NCBI GenBank assembly: GCA_030537635.1 | Contig: JAUNVM010000014.1 | Location: 1 to 51,745 of the forward strand | Length of the DNA: 51,745 nucleotides | DNA from: Flaviflexus sp. | GTDB lineage: Bacteria; Actinomycetota; Actinomycetes; Actinomycetales; Actinomycetaceae | Direction: 5' to 3' | Shown: positions 1 to 8,072 of the stretch, one piece after another | Layout: each line of letters opens with the position of its first letter | How positions within the stretch are numbered: position 1 is the stretch's first letter | Made by a program: the position numbers and the translations under genes | Notes under the pieces: generated by a model | What the model was told of the DNA's origin: nothing | Seen by the model: only the letters and a program-made list of their open reading frames with translations | Database searches by the model: none

Positions 1-151
1 GTCTTCCCCGCGTGAGCGGGGGTGTTTCCATCGACGTTTCGGCTCTCGTTCATGCCGGCATGTCTTCCCCGCGTGAGCGGGGGTGTTTCCGGCCACCGAG
101 GGATCTAGCCTCACTTACTCGAGTCTTCCCCGCGTGAGCAGGACTGCTCCC
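1..151 (+). CRISPR. Trailer end of a type I-E CRISPR array (3 repeats, 2 spacers)
   Basis: Two identical 29-nt repeats lie at 1-29 and 62-90, and a degenerate third at 123-151. The two spacers (30-61, 91-122) are both 32 nt. Repeats start GTCTTCCCCGCGTGAGC and carry the CCCCGC/GCGGGG hairpin typical of subtype I-E. The third repeat keeps its first 17 bases but diverges in the 3' half (AGGACTGCTCCC), as expected of a trailer-end repeat. The leader and any cas genes should therefore lie left of base 1. Repeat length, spacer length and hairpin are seen directly; the subtype follows from repeat family; no cas gene is in the window. Confidence 0.93.
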
Positions 152-298
152 TGGTTCATGCCAGCAGGAACGACGTTCGCGCATCTGATCCGTGAGAGTG
201 GCGTGGGATGTGAGGGGGCCTTTACGGTGCCAGTCAAAAGGGCGGGTCTCGTGAGGATCCCTGTTGGCTGGGTTGTGTTCTAGTTTTACCCGGGGATT
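152..298. other. CRISPR-proximal intergenic stretch without a gene
   Basis: I see no further repeat unit, no convincing ORF and no clear terminator between the last CRISPR repeat and the stop codon of the convergent exonuclease gene. The first bases after the terminal repeat contain GGTTCATGCCAGCAG, which resembles the end of spacer 1 (GTTCATGCCGGCA). Confidence 0.5.
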
Positions 299-937
299 TT
301 AGGGCTGGGAAGCGCGATGTTGGTTTTGGCGTAGTTCGTAATTTGTTGTGATGCGCATGGGTTTGGCCCGTGTCCAGGCGGCGGGGAGCACGGTTTCCTC
401 GTGGCGGTTGAGCGCTGATTGCGTGTGTCGCTGACCGAGGTGTTCAGCGTTGCGGTAGTGCTGGAAGAGCTCGAGAGCGCATTGGGTGTCTGCGAGGCCT
501 CGGTGGGCGGGACGGCTGGGAACGCCGGCTCTTTCGACGCAGGCGAGGAGCTTGTGGCTGCCCTCGGGCAGGTAGATCCGGGACTGGTCCATGGTGCACA
601 CGCTGGTGTGGGAATCGATGATGGCGGTGTAGCCGGCTCGCTCAAAGGCGGCACGGAGGAACTTGGCGTCAAAGGATGCATTGTGCGCGACGAGGATATT
701 CCCGTTGAGGAGGTCCGCCAGCTCCTGGACGATGTCCTCGAAGGTGGGGGAGTCGGCAAGGTCGGCATCGGTCAGCCCGTGTATGAAGGTTGCGTCGACG
801 GGCCGGAGCGGATTGATTCTCGTCGTGTAATGCTCAACGGGTTGGGCGTTGTTGTCTGCGATGATGACGCCAATGTCGATAATGCGGTCGCTGACGGGAT
901 CCAGTCCCGTTGTCTCGACATCTACTACCGCATACAT
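299..937 (-). CDS. DnaQ-like DEDDh 3'-5' exonuclease
   Basis: 212-residue protein with one DEDDh exonuclease domain (about residues 1-165). ExoI is DVETTG near residue 6, ExoII is HNASFD near residue 97, and ExoIII is the HRGLAD/TQCALELF segment, giving the expected acidic residues and His. Such enzymes remove nucleotides from 3' ends, as DNA polymerase III epsilon does, or as stand-alone repair or RNA-trimming nucleases. About 45 C-terminal residues after the domain resemble nothing I recognise. The start at 937 is preferred because a CACAAT element lies 7 nt upstream (leaderless pattern) and the domain begins at this Met. It converges on the CRISPR trailer; DnaQ-like nucleases are known to trim prespacers in some I-E systems, but a role here is only inference. 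Confidence 0.85.
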   Translation of the reverse strand: MYAVVDVETTGLDPVSDRIIDIGVIIADNNAQPVEHYTTRINPLRPVDATFIHGLTDADLADSPTFEDIVQELADLLNGNILVAHNASFDAKFLRAAFERAGYTAIIDSHTSVCTMDQSRIYLPEGSHKLLACVERAGVPSRPAHRGLADTQCALELFQHYRNAEHLGQRHTQSALNRHEETVLPAAWTRAKPMRITTNYELRQNQHRASQP

Positions 938-944
938 GCTCCCG

Positions 945-950
945 ATTGTG
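945..950 (-). promoter_or_regulatory. Putative -10 of the DnaQ-like gene (leaderless)
   Basis: CACAAT on the reverse strand, 7 nt before the ATG. Same spacing and hexamer as before parC. Confidence 0.45.
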
Positions 951-1059
951 CCCCAACTTTCCCGTGTGGCCCAACTATGGACTTGGTGGAGATTGGGCCT
1001 GAAGCGAACTTGCGTGGACAGTGGGAAGAAAACAGCGGGGAATATGGTTCGATACTCAC

Positions 1060-1257
1060 GTGAGTACAACAATTGCCGAGAAGAATCTGACCGCCGCCGA
1101 CCGCTGTGATGCATGCGGCGCGCAGGCTTACGTGCGCGTCGAGCTCGAGGCTGGCCCGCTCCTCTTCTGCGGGCATCACGCCTCCCGGCATCTGCCCGTC
1201 CTCGAGGATAAGGCTCTCGCCATCCTCGATGAGCGTGAGCGCATCGGCGAAGACTAA
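1060..1257 (+). CDS. DUF7455-family small zinc-ribbon-like protein
   Basis: 65-residue protein whose core is TAADRCDACGAQAYVRV, an acidic stretch, then LLFCGHHAS. This is the pattern of the short actinobacterial DUF7455 proteins usually encoded near sigA and gyrase/topoisomerase genes. CxxC plus C-G-H-H could bind one zinc ion; function unknown. I chose GTG at 1060 because conserved sequence begins just after it; an in-frame GTG at 1021 would add 13 non-conserved residues. No good Shine-Dalgarno sequence precedes the start, and a TATGGT hexamer 11 nt upstream is only a weak leaderless candidate. It is followed by a strong hairpin and then parE. Confidence 0.8.
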   Translation: MSTTIAEKNLTAADRCDACGAQAYVRVELEAGPLLFCGHHASRHLPVLEDKALAILDERERIGED

Positions 1258-1274
1258 AACAATAACTACCTGGG

Positions 1275-1296
1275 GGAGCGGGCTTCGGCCCGCTCC
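1275..1296 (+). terminator. Perfect 9-bp hairpin with TTCG loop after the DUF7455 gene
   Basis: GGAGCGGGC, TTCG, GCCCGCTCC: an uninterrupted stem with a stable tetraloop 17 nt after the stop codon. There is no T-tract, as is common for terminators in high-GC actinobacteria. Confidence 0.7.
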
Positions 1297-1411
1297 TTCG
1301 CATTCGCACCGCCGATCGTGTCGTACCACTGCGGCTGGGATCGCCCGTGAGCAGGAAAAAGAAGCCAGGCTGGGGCAACGCGGGGGACTTCACGCAGGTG
1401 CCTCTCACGAT

Positions 1412-3538
1412 ATGTCCTCGTCCTCGCATAATATCGGGGGCGTGCCAGTCGAATATACCGCCCGCCATCTGTCCGTCCTCGAGGGCCTCGAGGCCGTGCG
1501 TAAGCGTCCCGGAATGTACATCGGGTCCACTGATTCGCGCGGACTCCTTCATTGCCTGTGGGAGATTATCGATAATGCGGTGGATGAGGCCCTGGAGGGC
1601 CACGCCTCCACGATCAATGTCACCCTCTTCCCGGATGATTCGATTGAGGTGACCGATGATGGTCGTGGCATCCCGGTCGATGACGTGCCGGGAGTGGGGC
1701 TGTCCGGCGTCGAGGTGGTTTACACCAAGCTTCATGCCGGGGGTAAGTTCGGTGGTGGATCCTATGCCGCTACCGGCGGCCTGCATGGTGTGGGCGCCTC
1801 CGTGGTCAACGCCCTGTCGGCCCGTCTGGACGTCGAGGTGGACCGCAATGGCAAGACGCACCGCATGTGCTTCCAGCGCGGTGCACCCGGTTCCTACGTG
1901 GATGGCAAGGTCCGCACCCCGGACGATCCCTTCACGCCGTTCACCACCTCCTCGAAGCTCGATGTGGTTGGCAAGGTGCCAAAGAAGCGGACCGGGACCC
2001 GGGTACGGTTCTGGCCGGACCGGCAGATTTTCCCCACGACGGCGCGCATGGAGCGCGACCTTATCGCGGCTCGCGCCAAGCAGACCGCCTTCCTCGTCCC
2101 CGGGCTCACGCTAACGGTGCGCGATGAACGGGAGGACGAGCCGTGGGAGGAGACCTTCCGGTATGACGGCGGCGTCGTCGACTTCGTCGAGGATCTCGCC
2201 CCCGACACTCCCATCACCCAGACCATCCACCTCACCGGCTCGGGCACCTTCACCGAGACCGTGCAGACCTTCGACAAGAAGTCTGGGCACCTTAAGCCGG
2301 TGGACACCGAGCGCACCTGCGAGGTCGATGTGGCACTCGCCTGGGGCCAGGGCTATGACACGACGATGCGATCCTTCGTCAACATCATTGCCACGCCCAC
2401 CGGCGGCACCCACGTCCAGGGCTTCGAGCAGGGCCTCGTTAAGGCGCTGCGCAAGCTTATCGACCAGAACTCCCGCCGCCTCAAGCTCACCGCCAAGGAT
2501 GGCAAGGTCGAGAAGGAAGACATGCTGGCGGGCCTCACCGCGGTTGTCACCGTCTCGGTGCCTGAACCGCAGTTCGAAGGCCAGACGAAGGAAATTCTCG
2601 GCACCGGTCCGGTCCGCGGCATCGTTTCCTCGGTGGTGAACGAGGGCCTGCTCGAGGTTCTCGGAGCCACCAAGCGCTCCCAGCGCGATGAGACGACGCG
2701 GCTACTGGAGAAGATCGTGGCGGAGATGCGGGCGAGGGTTGCCGCCCGCATGCACAAGGAGATCTCTCGGCGCAAGAACGCCCTGGAGACCTCCACGCTG
2801 CCGGCCAAGCTCTCGGACTGCCGGTCGGAGAATGTTGAGGACACCGAGCTATTTATCGTCGAGGGAGATTCGGCTCTCGGCACGGCTAAGCTTGCCCGCT
2901 CCAGTGATTTCCAGGCGCTGCTGCCAATTCGCGGCAAGATCCTCAACGTGCAGAAAGCCTCTCCGACAGACATCCTCAAGAATGCCGAGGTCTCCTCGAT
3001 CATTCAGGTGGTAGGCGCCGGATCGGGCCGCACCTTCGATCTGGATGCCGCCCGCTACGGCAAGATCATCCTCATGACCGATGCCGATGTCGACGGTGCA
3101 CATATCCGCACCCTGCTGCTCACCCTCTTCTTCCGTTATATGCGCCCGCTCGTCGAACAGGGACGCGTCTACGCGGCCGTCCCGCCGCTGCACCGGATTG
3201 AGATTCCGGCCCAGGGCCGGGGCAAACGCCAGGTGGTCTACACCTACTCCGAGGCCGAGCTCAATGCCCTACTGCGCAAGCTCGCCAAGTCCGGTAAGCG
3301 CTACAAGGAACCGATCCAGCGCTACAAGGGTCTCGGCGAGATGGATGCCGATCAGCTGGCGGAAACGACAATGGATCCTGCCAAGCGGACGCTGCGCCGG
3401 GTGTCGATGGCCGATGAGGAGTCGGTGCGTGAGGCCGAGCGAGCATTTGAGCTGCTCATGGGCAATGAGGTGGCCCCGCGTAAGGACTTCATTATCGAGG
3501 GTTCCAAGGATATCGATCGCGCGAAGATCGACGCCTGA
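1412..3538 (+). CDS. parE: DNA topoisomerase IV-type subunit B (ParE/GyrB family)
   Basis: 708-residue ATPase subunit of a type IIA topoisomerase. The N-terminal GHKL domain shows RKRPGMYIGS, EIIDNAVDEA (Mg-binding Asn), DDGRGIPVD and GLHGVGASVVNAL. The transducer follows, then the TOPRIM domain with EGDSALGTAKLAR near residue 480 and DVDGAHIR near 560, and a C-terminal RYKGLGEMD motif. It would act with ParC, encoded convergently 2 kb downstream, to decatenate or relax DNA. ParE rather than GyrB is inferred because the partner subunit lacks a canonical GyrA box. The ATG at 1412 starts conserved sequence; upstream in-frame codons look non-coding. The ribosome-binding site is weak (AGGTG about 12 nt upstream). 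Confidence 0.92.
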   Translation: MSSSSHNIGGVPVEYTARHLSVLEGLEAVRKRPGMYIGSTDSRGLLHCLWEIIDNAVDEALEGHASTINVTLFPDDSIEVTDDGRGIPVDDVPGVGLSGVEVVYTKLHAGGKFGGGSYAATGGLHGVGASVVNALSARLDVEVDRNGKTHRMCFQRGAPGSYVDGKVRTPDDPFTPFTTSSKLDVVGKVPKKRTGTRVRFWPDRQIFPTTARMERDLIAARAKQTAFLVPGLTLTVRDEREDEPWEETFRYDGGVVDFVEDLAPDTPITQTIHLTGSGTFTETVQTFDKKSGHLKPVDTERTCEVDVALAWGQGYDTTMRSFVNIIATPTGGTHVQGFEQGLVKALRKLIDQNSRRLKLTAKDGKVEKEDMLAGLTAVVTVSVPEPQFEGQTKEILGTGPVRGIVSSVVNEGLLEVLGATKRSQRDETTRLLEKIVAEMRARVAARMHKEISRRKNALETSTLPAKLSDCRSENVEDTELFIVEGDSALGTAKLARSSDFQALLPIRGKILNVQKASPTDILKNAEVSSIIQVVGAGSGRTFDLDAARYGKIILMTDADVDGAHIRTLLLTLFFRYMRPLVEQGRVYAAVPPLHRIEIPAQGRGKRQVVYTYSEAELNALLRKLAKSGKRYKEPIQRYKGLGEMDADQLAETTMDPAKRTLRRVSMADEESVREAERAFELLMGNEVAPRKDFIIEGSKDIDRAKIDA

Positions 3539-3549
3539 GGCTGGCTTGA

Positions 3550-3555
3550 TAAAAT
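3550..3555 (+). promoter_or_regulatory. Putative -10 (TAAAAT), leaderless GNAT gene
   Basis: TAAAAT lies exactly 7 nt before the ATG at 3563, so transcription probably begins at or next to the start codon. Confidence 0.6.
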
Positions 3556-3562
3556 GGGCGCC

Positions 3563-4618
3563 ATGTCCACTGATCGCCAGGCGGCGCGAGCTGGGTCTTT
3601 CGCCGAACGCTTGAATGTTCCAAGCTCCCTTCACTATCCGGGAGCTCACCTTGGGCTCACGTGGCGGCTTCTCAATCCGACCGATCTAGCCGCCGTCATG
3701 GACCTGGATGGACGATGCGATCCGGTGGACCGTCCCAGCGTGCGGCGCCAAGAATCGAGCATGCTGATCCTGCTTGGCGGGAAGGACACCGAACACCACC
3801 ATGAGGTGCTTGGCGGGGAGGACGATAGCGGGAAGCTGCGCGCCGTCGGTATCGTCTCTGTTCTCGCCGGCTGTCACCGCGAATTGATCGCCAATCTTGA
3901 GGCCTTCGTGGATCCTGCCTGGCGCGGTCGAGGCATTGGACGAGCCCTCTTTGACTGGCAGGATGGTCGAGCCCGCCAGATCCTCGCCGAGGATGGTCGC
4001 GACCTGCCGGTCACCATTGAATCGCGCACCTCCTCCCACGCCACCGAGCGGCGGCGCCTGCTCGCCGCCGCCGGATTCTCCCCGGACCGCACCGTCGAGC
4101 ACATGGTGCGAACCTTTGGCGGCTCCGAGCGAATCAGCGCCTCCTCGGACTGCGACGAGATGGGAGTGGATCTCATCGCCTTCGATTCCTCGATCGCCGA
4201 GCACGTGCGCGCCGTCTACAACCGGGCCTGCGCCGAACATCTCGGCGGCCGCCAGCTCACCGCCTCGGATGCCACGCGGCTCGCGGCGGGCGCCGATACC
4301 GAGTTGTCGGTCGTGGCCGTCACCCGCTCCGACCATCCGATCGTCCTTGGCTTCCTGCTCGCGCGGGAGCGAACGGATATGAGGGAGGGCGAGGGAGCCG
4401 AGGCCTGGATCGATGCGATCTGCACGGAGCGGGGATGGCGAACCACGGGGATCGGTGACGCCATGCTTGGTCATCATCTCGCCATCTGCCGCGACCGGGG
4501 TATTCCCCTCTCCGGTATCGACGTTGATTCAACCCGCACGCCCGCCTTTGCCTCCTGGCTGGCACGTAACGACTTCTTCCCCCGCACCACCGATATCGTC
4601 TACACGATTGAGATCTGA
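3563..4618 (+). CDS. Tandem GNAT-family acetyltransferase (first of pair)
   Basis: 351-residue protein that appears to hold two GNAT folds. The first has the acetyl-CoA pyrophosphate loop WRGRGIGRALF near residue 120. The second, around residues 270-345, has a degenerate loop (GWRTTGIGDAML). GNAT enzymes transfer acyl groups from CoA to amines; the substrate is unknown. Tandem-GNAT architecture occurs in mycothiol synthase MshD, but I cannot assign that role from sequence alone. The ATG at 3563 fits the leaderless -10; an in-frame ATG at 3554 overlaps the -10 and is less likely. The stop overlaps the next start by 1 nt (TGATG), so the two genes are probably co-translated. Confidence 0.8.
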   Translation: MSTDRQAARAGSFAERLNVPSSLHYPGAHLGLTWRLLNPTDLAAVMDLDGRCDPVDRPSVRRQESSMLILLGGKDTEHHHEVLGGEDDSGKLRAVGIVSVLAGCHRELIANLEAFVDPAWRGRGIGRALFDWQDGRARQILAEDGRDLPVTIESRTSSHATERRRLLAAAGFSPDRTVEHMVRTFGGSERISASSDCDEMGVDLIAFDSSIAEHVRAVYNRACAEHLGGRQLTASDATRLAAGADTELSVVAVTRSDHPIVLGFLLARERTDMREGEGAEAWIDAICTERGWRTTGIGDAMLGHHLAICRDRGIPLSGIDVDSTRTPAFASWLARNDFFPRTTDIVYTIEI

Positions 4619-5517
4619 TGCGCGAACCCCTCACCGATTCCCATCTCAATGATCTGGCCGCCCTCGTGGCCCGCATCGAAGAACACGATTCCGCCCCGTA
4701 CCGGACCCTGCCGGTGGAGCTGGCCGAGTACTTCACCTCCACCTCCCAGGTGGTGGGCTTCTGGTCCGATGACACCCTTATCGGCTATGGTGCGGTCCGT
4801 GATCCGGGTGAGGGTCTGGCGCTACGCTGCTCGGGTGGTATCGATCCGGATCACCGGCTCGCCGGCCTGGGTGACCGGATCGTCCAGTGGTTCATTCAGG
4901 CCGCCCGCGAGCTTGGCCAGGACCGCGACGAGGCCACCATGGAGATTCACGTGGATGAGGGAAACGAGGATCTGCGCGATATTCTCCTGCGGCGAGGTTT
5001 TGCCCCGGCCGGCGGCTACGTGCAGATGCGCAGGGATCTTTCCCGACCGCGACCCAAGGTGGAGCTGCCAAGCTTCTTTGCCATGGAGGCGTGGGACTCG
5101 GTTCAAAACACCGACATCGGCCGGGCCTACTCGGACGTGTTTGCGGGTCAAGGCTGGGAACCCAACGAGGAATTCTTCATTCCCGAATGGTCGTTTATCG
5201 TCGTTGACAAGCGCACCGATCGAACGAAGCTGGCCGGCTTCCTCATGTCGAATAAGTACGAGCAGGATTGGCAGGGGGTGGGCTGGTCGGAGGGATACAC
5301 CGAAACGATTGGTGTACTTCCCGAATACCGCGGTCTTGCTCTCGCCACCAATCTACTCAACCGGGCCGCCGATGCCTACGCCGAATCGGGAATGGAATAC
5401 GCCGGTCTCGATGTCAATGTCGACGAGGACGGGCAGGCAGAGCTCCTCGCCCTTTTTACCGCCTGCGAATATCAGCCCGTCTGGCATACCGATATCTACC
5501 GTCGCAGCATCGACTAG
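4618..5517 (+). CDS. Tandem GNAT-family acetyltransferase (second of pair)
   Basis: 299-residue protein with two GNAT-like halves. The N-terminal half has RLAGLGDRIVQWF near residue 85 in place of the acyl-CoA loop, a poor match and possibly non-catalytic. The C-terminal half has a good motif, TIGVLPEYRGLALATNLL, near residues 223-240, followed by the beta4-alpha4 region and GLDVNVDEDG. The arrangement (weak first domain, active second domain) resembles MshD, the acetyl-CoA:Cys-GlcN-Ins acetyltransferase of mycothiol synthesis, so MshD-like activity is a possibility. Its start overlaps the stop of the preceding tandem-GNAT gene. It converges with parC and no clear terminator is visible in the 64-bp gap. 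Confidence 0.8.
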   Translation: MREPLTDSHLNDLAALVARIEEHDSAPYRTLPVELAEYFTSTSQVVGFWSDDTLIGYGAVRDPGEGLALRCSGGIDPDHRLAGLGDRIVQWFIQAARELGQDRDEATMEIHVDEGNEDLRDILLRRGFAPAGGYVQMRRDLSRPRPKVELPSFFAMEAWDSVQNTDIGRAYSDVFAGQGWEPNEEFFIPEWSFIVVDKRTDRTKLAGFLMSNKYEQDWQGVGWSEGYTETIGVLPEYRGLALATNLLNRAADAYAESGMEYAGLDVNVDEDGQAELLALFTACEYQPVWHTDIYRRSID

Positions 5518-5581
5518 CTCCAGGTCAAAAACCCGGCGGCCGTCTGCGAGATTCATAGCCACCCGGCACCGGCCATGCGGT

Positions 5582-7978
5582 TTATCCGATGCCGGAGATA
5601 ACCGTGGTGGCGGGCTGGCCGGAGGCGTCCCGGCGCTCATCGTCCTCCGGCAGGTCAATCGGCTGGCCACCGCCACCAATGGCGCGCGGATCGGGTCCGA
5701 TGAAGGCGGTGGTTAAGGTGTCCTCGCCGCGTAGGAAGCGCTGGCAGCGCACCCCGCCGGTGCCCCGGCCCTTGGCGGGGTAGCGGTCAAGCGGGGTGAC
5801 CTTGACACTGCCCGGCTCGGTTCCCGGCAGCGCATCGGATGTCCCCGCGATGGTGACGAGGCGGGCGGCGGACAGGTCCTCATCACGCACCACGCCGAGC
5901 GCGAGAACGTGAGCGCCGTCAGCCAGCCGAATTCCGGCGATACCCTGGCCGGTGCGACCCTGCGGGCGCACGAGATCGGCGCCAAAGCGCAAGAGTTGAG
6001 CATCCGAGGTGACCAGCGCGATGATGGCATCATCGCCGGCCGGAGCCGCGCCCACGACCTCATCCCCGTCGGCGAGGGTGATGAGGGACCAGGAATCCTT
6101 TTGCAGGGTCTCGGGATTGACTCGCTTGATCTTGCCATCCCGGGTGGCAAGCGCCATGGGCACCTGCGAGTCAAAGGACATGAGGGCGAGGGGCTGGCTG
6201 CCGGGCGGAAGGAGTTCTCCCACCGGGGTGCCCCCGGCAAGGCTGGGTGCGCCCGAGGAGCCGGGCAGGGCTGGCGCGTCGACGACGTCGATACGGTGGA
6301 CGAGACCATCGGAGGTGACAACGCCGACCTGGCCGCGTGTCGTCGCAGGAACCGCGCTGCACATTGCGTCGTGGCTGCGGCGCTCTCCGCCGCGCTCGGG
6401 GCGCTCCTCGGTGCGGGCAATGAGTCCGGAAGCCGACAGCATGACCCAGCAGGGCTCGTCCTTCACCTCAACCGACCCGGTGGTGGCGATCTGCTCGCCG
6501 CCGGCCGATTCGAGGAGGATGGTGCGCCGCTCGGTGCCGTAGTGGCGGGCCACCTCGGCCAGCTCATCGGAAACCACGGTCCGCAGACGCTCCGGCGAGC
6601 CGAGAATCTCCTCGAGCTCAGCGATCGTCTTCAAGAGCTCATCGCGCTCGGTTTCGAGCTCGATGCGGGAGAACTTCGTCAGGCGGCGCAGCCGCAGCTC
6701 GAGAATGTAGTCAGCCTGGACATCGGTGAGATCAAAGACCTTGGTGAGCCGATCGCGCGCGGCCGCAGCATCGTCCGAGGAGCGGATGACGGCAATGACC
6801 TCGTCAATGTCGAGGATGGCGATGAGGAGACCCTCGACGAGATGCAGGCGATCCTTTGCCTTGCCCAGACGGAAGGCGCTGCGCCGCCGGGTGACATCGA
6901 GGCGGTGCTCGATGAAGACCCGCAACAGGTCGATGAGGCCGAGGGTTTGTGGCCGGCCGTCGACGAGGGCAACGTTGTTGATGGAGAAGGGATCCTCCAT
7001 GGGGGTGAGCTTGTACAGCTGGGCGAGCACAGCCTCCGGATTGACGGTGTTCTTCAGCTCGATGACGAGCCGGAGCCCGTGGTGGCGGTCGGTGAGATTC
7101 TGGACAGCGGTGATACCGGTGAGACGCTTGGAGCTCACGGCCGCCTTGATCTTCTCGATGACCTTTTCCGGGCCCACCTGGTAGGGCAGCTCGGTGACGA
7201 TAATGCCCTTCTTGCGGGCGGTGACGTTTTCGATCCGGGTGGTGGCGCGGGTGCGGAACATACCGCGGCCGGACTCGTAGGCGTCGCGGATGCCGTCCAG
7301 GCCGACGATCTTGCCACCCTCGGGAAGATCCGGTCCCGGAATGAAGCGCATGATGTCATCGAGCGTGGCATCCGGGTGAGCTAGAAGGTGGCGGGCCCCG
7401 GCAATAACCTCAGTGAGATTGTGCGGGGGCATGTTCGTGGCCATGCCGACAGCGATCCCGGAGGAACCGTTGACGAGCAGATTGGGAATCGCGGCGGGTA
7501 GCACTTCCGGCTGCTGGTAGGTCGAATCGTAGTTCGGCACCATGTCGACGGTGTCTTCGTCGAGATCGGCTGACATCGCGAGCGCCGCAGCGGTGAGGCG
7601 AATCTCCGTGTATCGCGGAGCCGCCGGACCGTCGTCGAGGGAGCCGAAGTTGCCGTGTCCGTCAATGAGCGGCAGGCGCATGTTGAATGGCTGGGCCATG
7701 CGCACTGCGGCATCGTAGATCGGCTTATCGCCGTGCGGGTGCAGGCGGCCCATAACCTCGCCAACGACTCGGGATGACTTGACGTGGCCCTTATCCGGGC
7801 GCAGGCCCATCCGGTCCATCTGGAAGACGATGCGGCGTTGGACGGGCTTGAGGCCATCTCGAGCATCGGGCAGGGCGCGCGAGTAAATCACCGAATAGGC
7901 GTACTCGAGGAACGATTCGCGCATCTCCTGTGAGACGTCGATATCGATGATCTGCGTGTCATCCGTAGTGCTTGCCAT
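5582..7978 (-). CDS. parC: DNA topoisomerase IV-type subunit A (ParC/GyrA family)
   Basis: 798-residue breakage-reunion subunit. Conserved pieces include [22 protein letters not shown] near residues 30-50, HPHGD near 80, the catalytic tyrosine in APRYTEIRL (Tyr123), [13 protein letters not shown], and LRLRRLTKF before the coiled-coil arm. The C-terminal domain has beta-propeller blade motifs ([20 protein letters not shown]) but no QRRGGKG-type GyrA box, which favours decatenation (topo IV) over supercoiling. In the quinolone-determining region the usual Ser83 and Ala84 positions are Lys85 and Pro86. Start 7978 is chosen because CACAAT sits 7 nt upstream; ATG 7987 is the alternative. It is divergent from the phosphoesterase gene. 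Confidence 0.92.
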   Translation of the reverse strand: MASTTDDTQIIDIDVSQEMRESFLEYAYSVIYSRALPDARDGLKPVQRRIVFQMDRMGLRPDKGHVKSSRVVGEVMGRLHPHGDKPIYDAAVRMAQPFNMRLPLIDGHGNFGSLDDGPAAPRYTEIRLTAAALAMSADLDEDTVDMVPNYDSTYQQPEVLPAAIPNLLVNGSSGIAVGMATNMPPHNLTEVIAGARHLLAHPDATLDDIMRFIPGPDLPEGGKIVGLDGIRDAYESGRGMFRTRATTRIENVTARKKGIIVTELPYQVGPEKVIEKIKAAVSSKRLTGITAVQNLTDRHHGLRLVIELKNTVNPEAVLAQLYKLTPMEDPFSINNVALVDGRPQTLGLIDLLRVFIEHRLDVTRRRSAFRLGKAKDRLHLVEGLLIAILDIDEVIAVIRSSDDAAAARDRLTKVFDLTDVQADYILELRLRRLTKFSRIELETERDELLKTIAELEEILGSPERLRTVVSDELAEVARHYGTERRTILLESAGGEQIATTGSVEVKDEPCWVMLSASGLIARTEERPERGGERRSHDAMCSAVPATTRGQVGVVTSDGLVHRIDVVDAPALPGSSGAPSLAGGTPVGELLPPGSQPLALMSFDSQVPMALATRDGKIKRVNPETLQKDSWSLITLADGDEVVGAAPAGDDAIIALVTSDAQLLRFGADLVRPQGRTGQGIAGIRLADGAHVLALGVVRDEDLSAARLVTIAGTSDALPGTEPGSVKVTPLDRYPAKGRGTGGVRCQRFLRGEDTLTTAFIGPDPRAIGGGGQPIDLPEDDERRDASGQPATTVISGIG

Positions 7979-7985
7979 GCCTGCC

Positions 7986-7991
7986 ATTGTG
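7986..7991 (-). promoter_or_regulatory. Putative -10 of parC (leaderless)
   Basis: CACAAT on the reverse strand, 7 nt before the ATG at 7978. Confidence 0.45.
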
Positions 7992-8059
7992 CCAAATGCT
8001 TCGGACAGGTCGGGCCTTCGGCGCGCCTTCGGGGCGGTGGGGACCATCACGGGCCGGGA

Positions 8060-8065
8060 TACACT
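8060..8065 (+). promoter_or_regulatory. Putative -10 (TACACT), leaderless phosphoesterase gene
   Basis: TACACT lies 7 nt before the ATG at 8073. Confidence 0.6.
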
Positions 8066-8072
8066 GGCTTAC

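Noticed and set aside
83..283. Open frame of 66 codons across the CRISPR trailer
   Set aside because: It reads through a CRISPR repeat and spacer and has no ribosome-binding site or family resemblance.
5909..7384. 491-codon forward frame opposite parC
   Set aside because: It is a mirror of the GC-rich third-position pattern of parC; the reverse-strand protein has all topoisomerase motifs.
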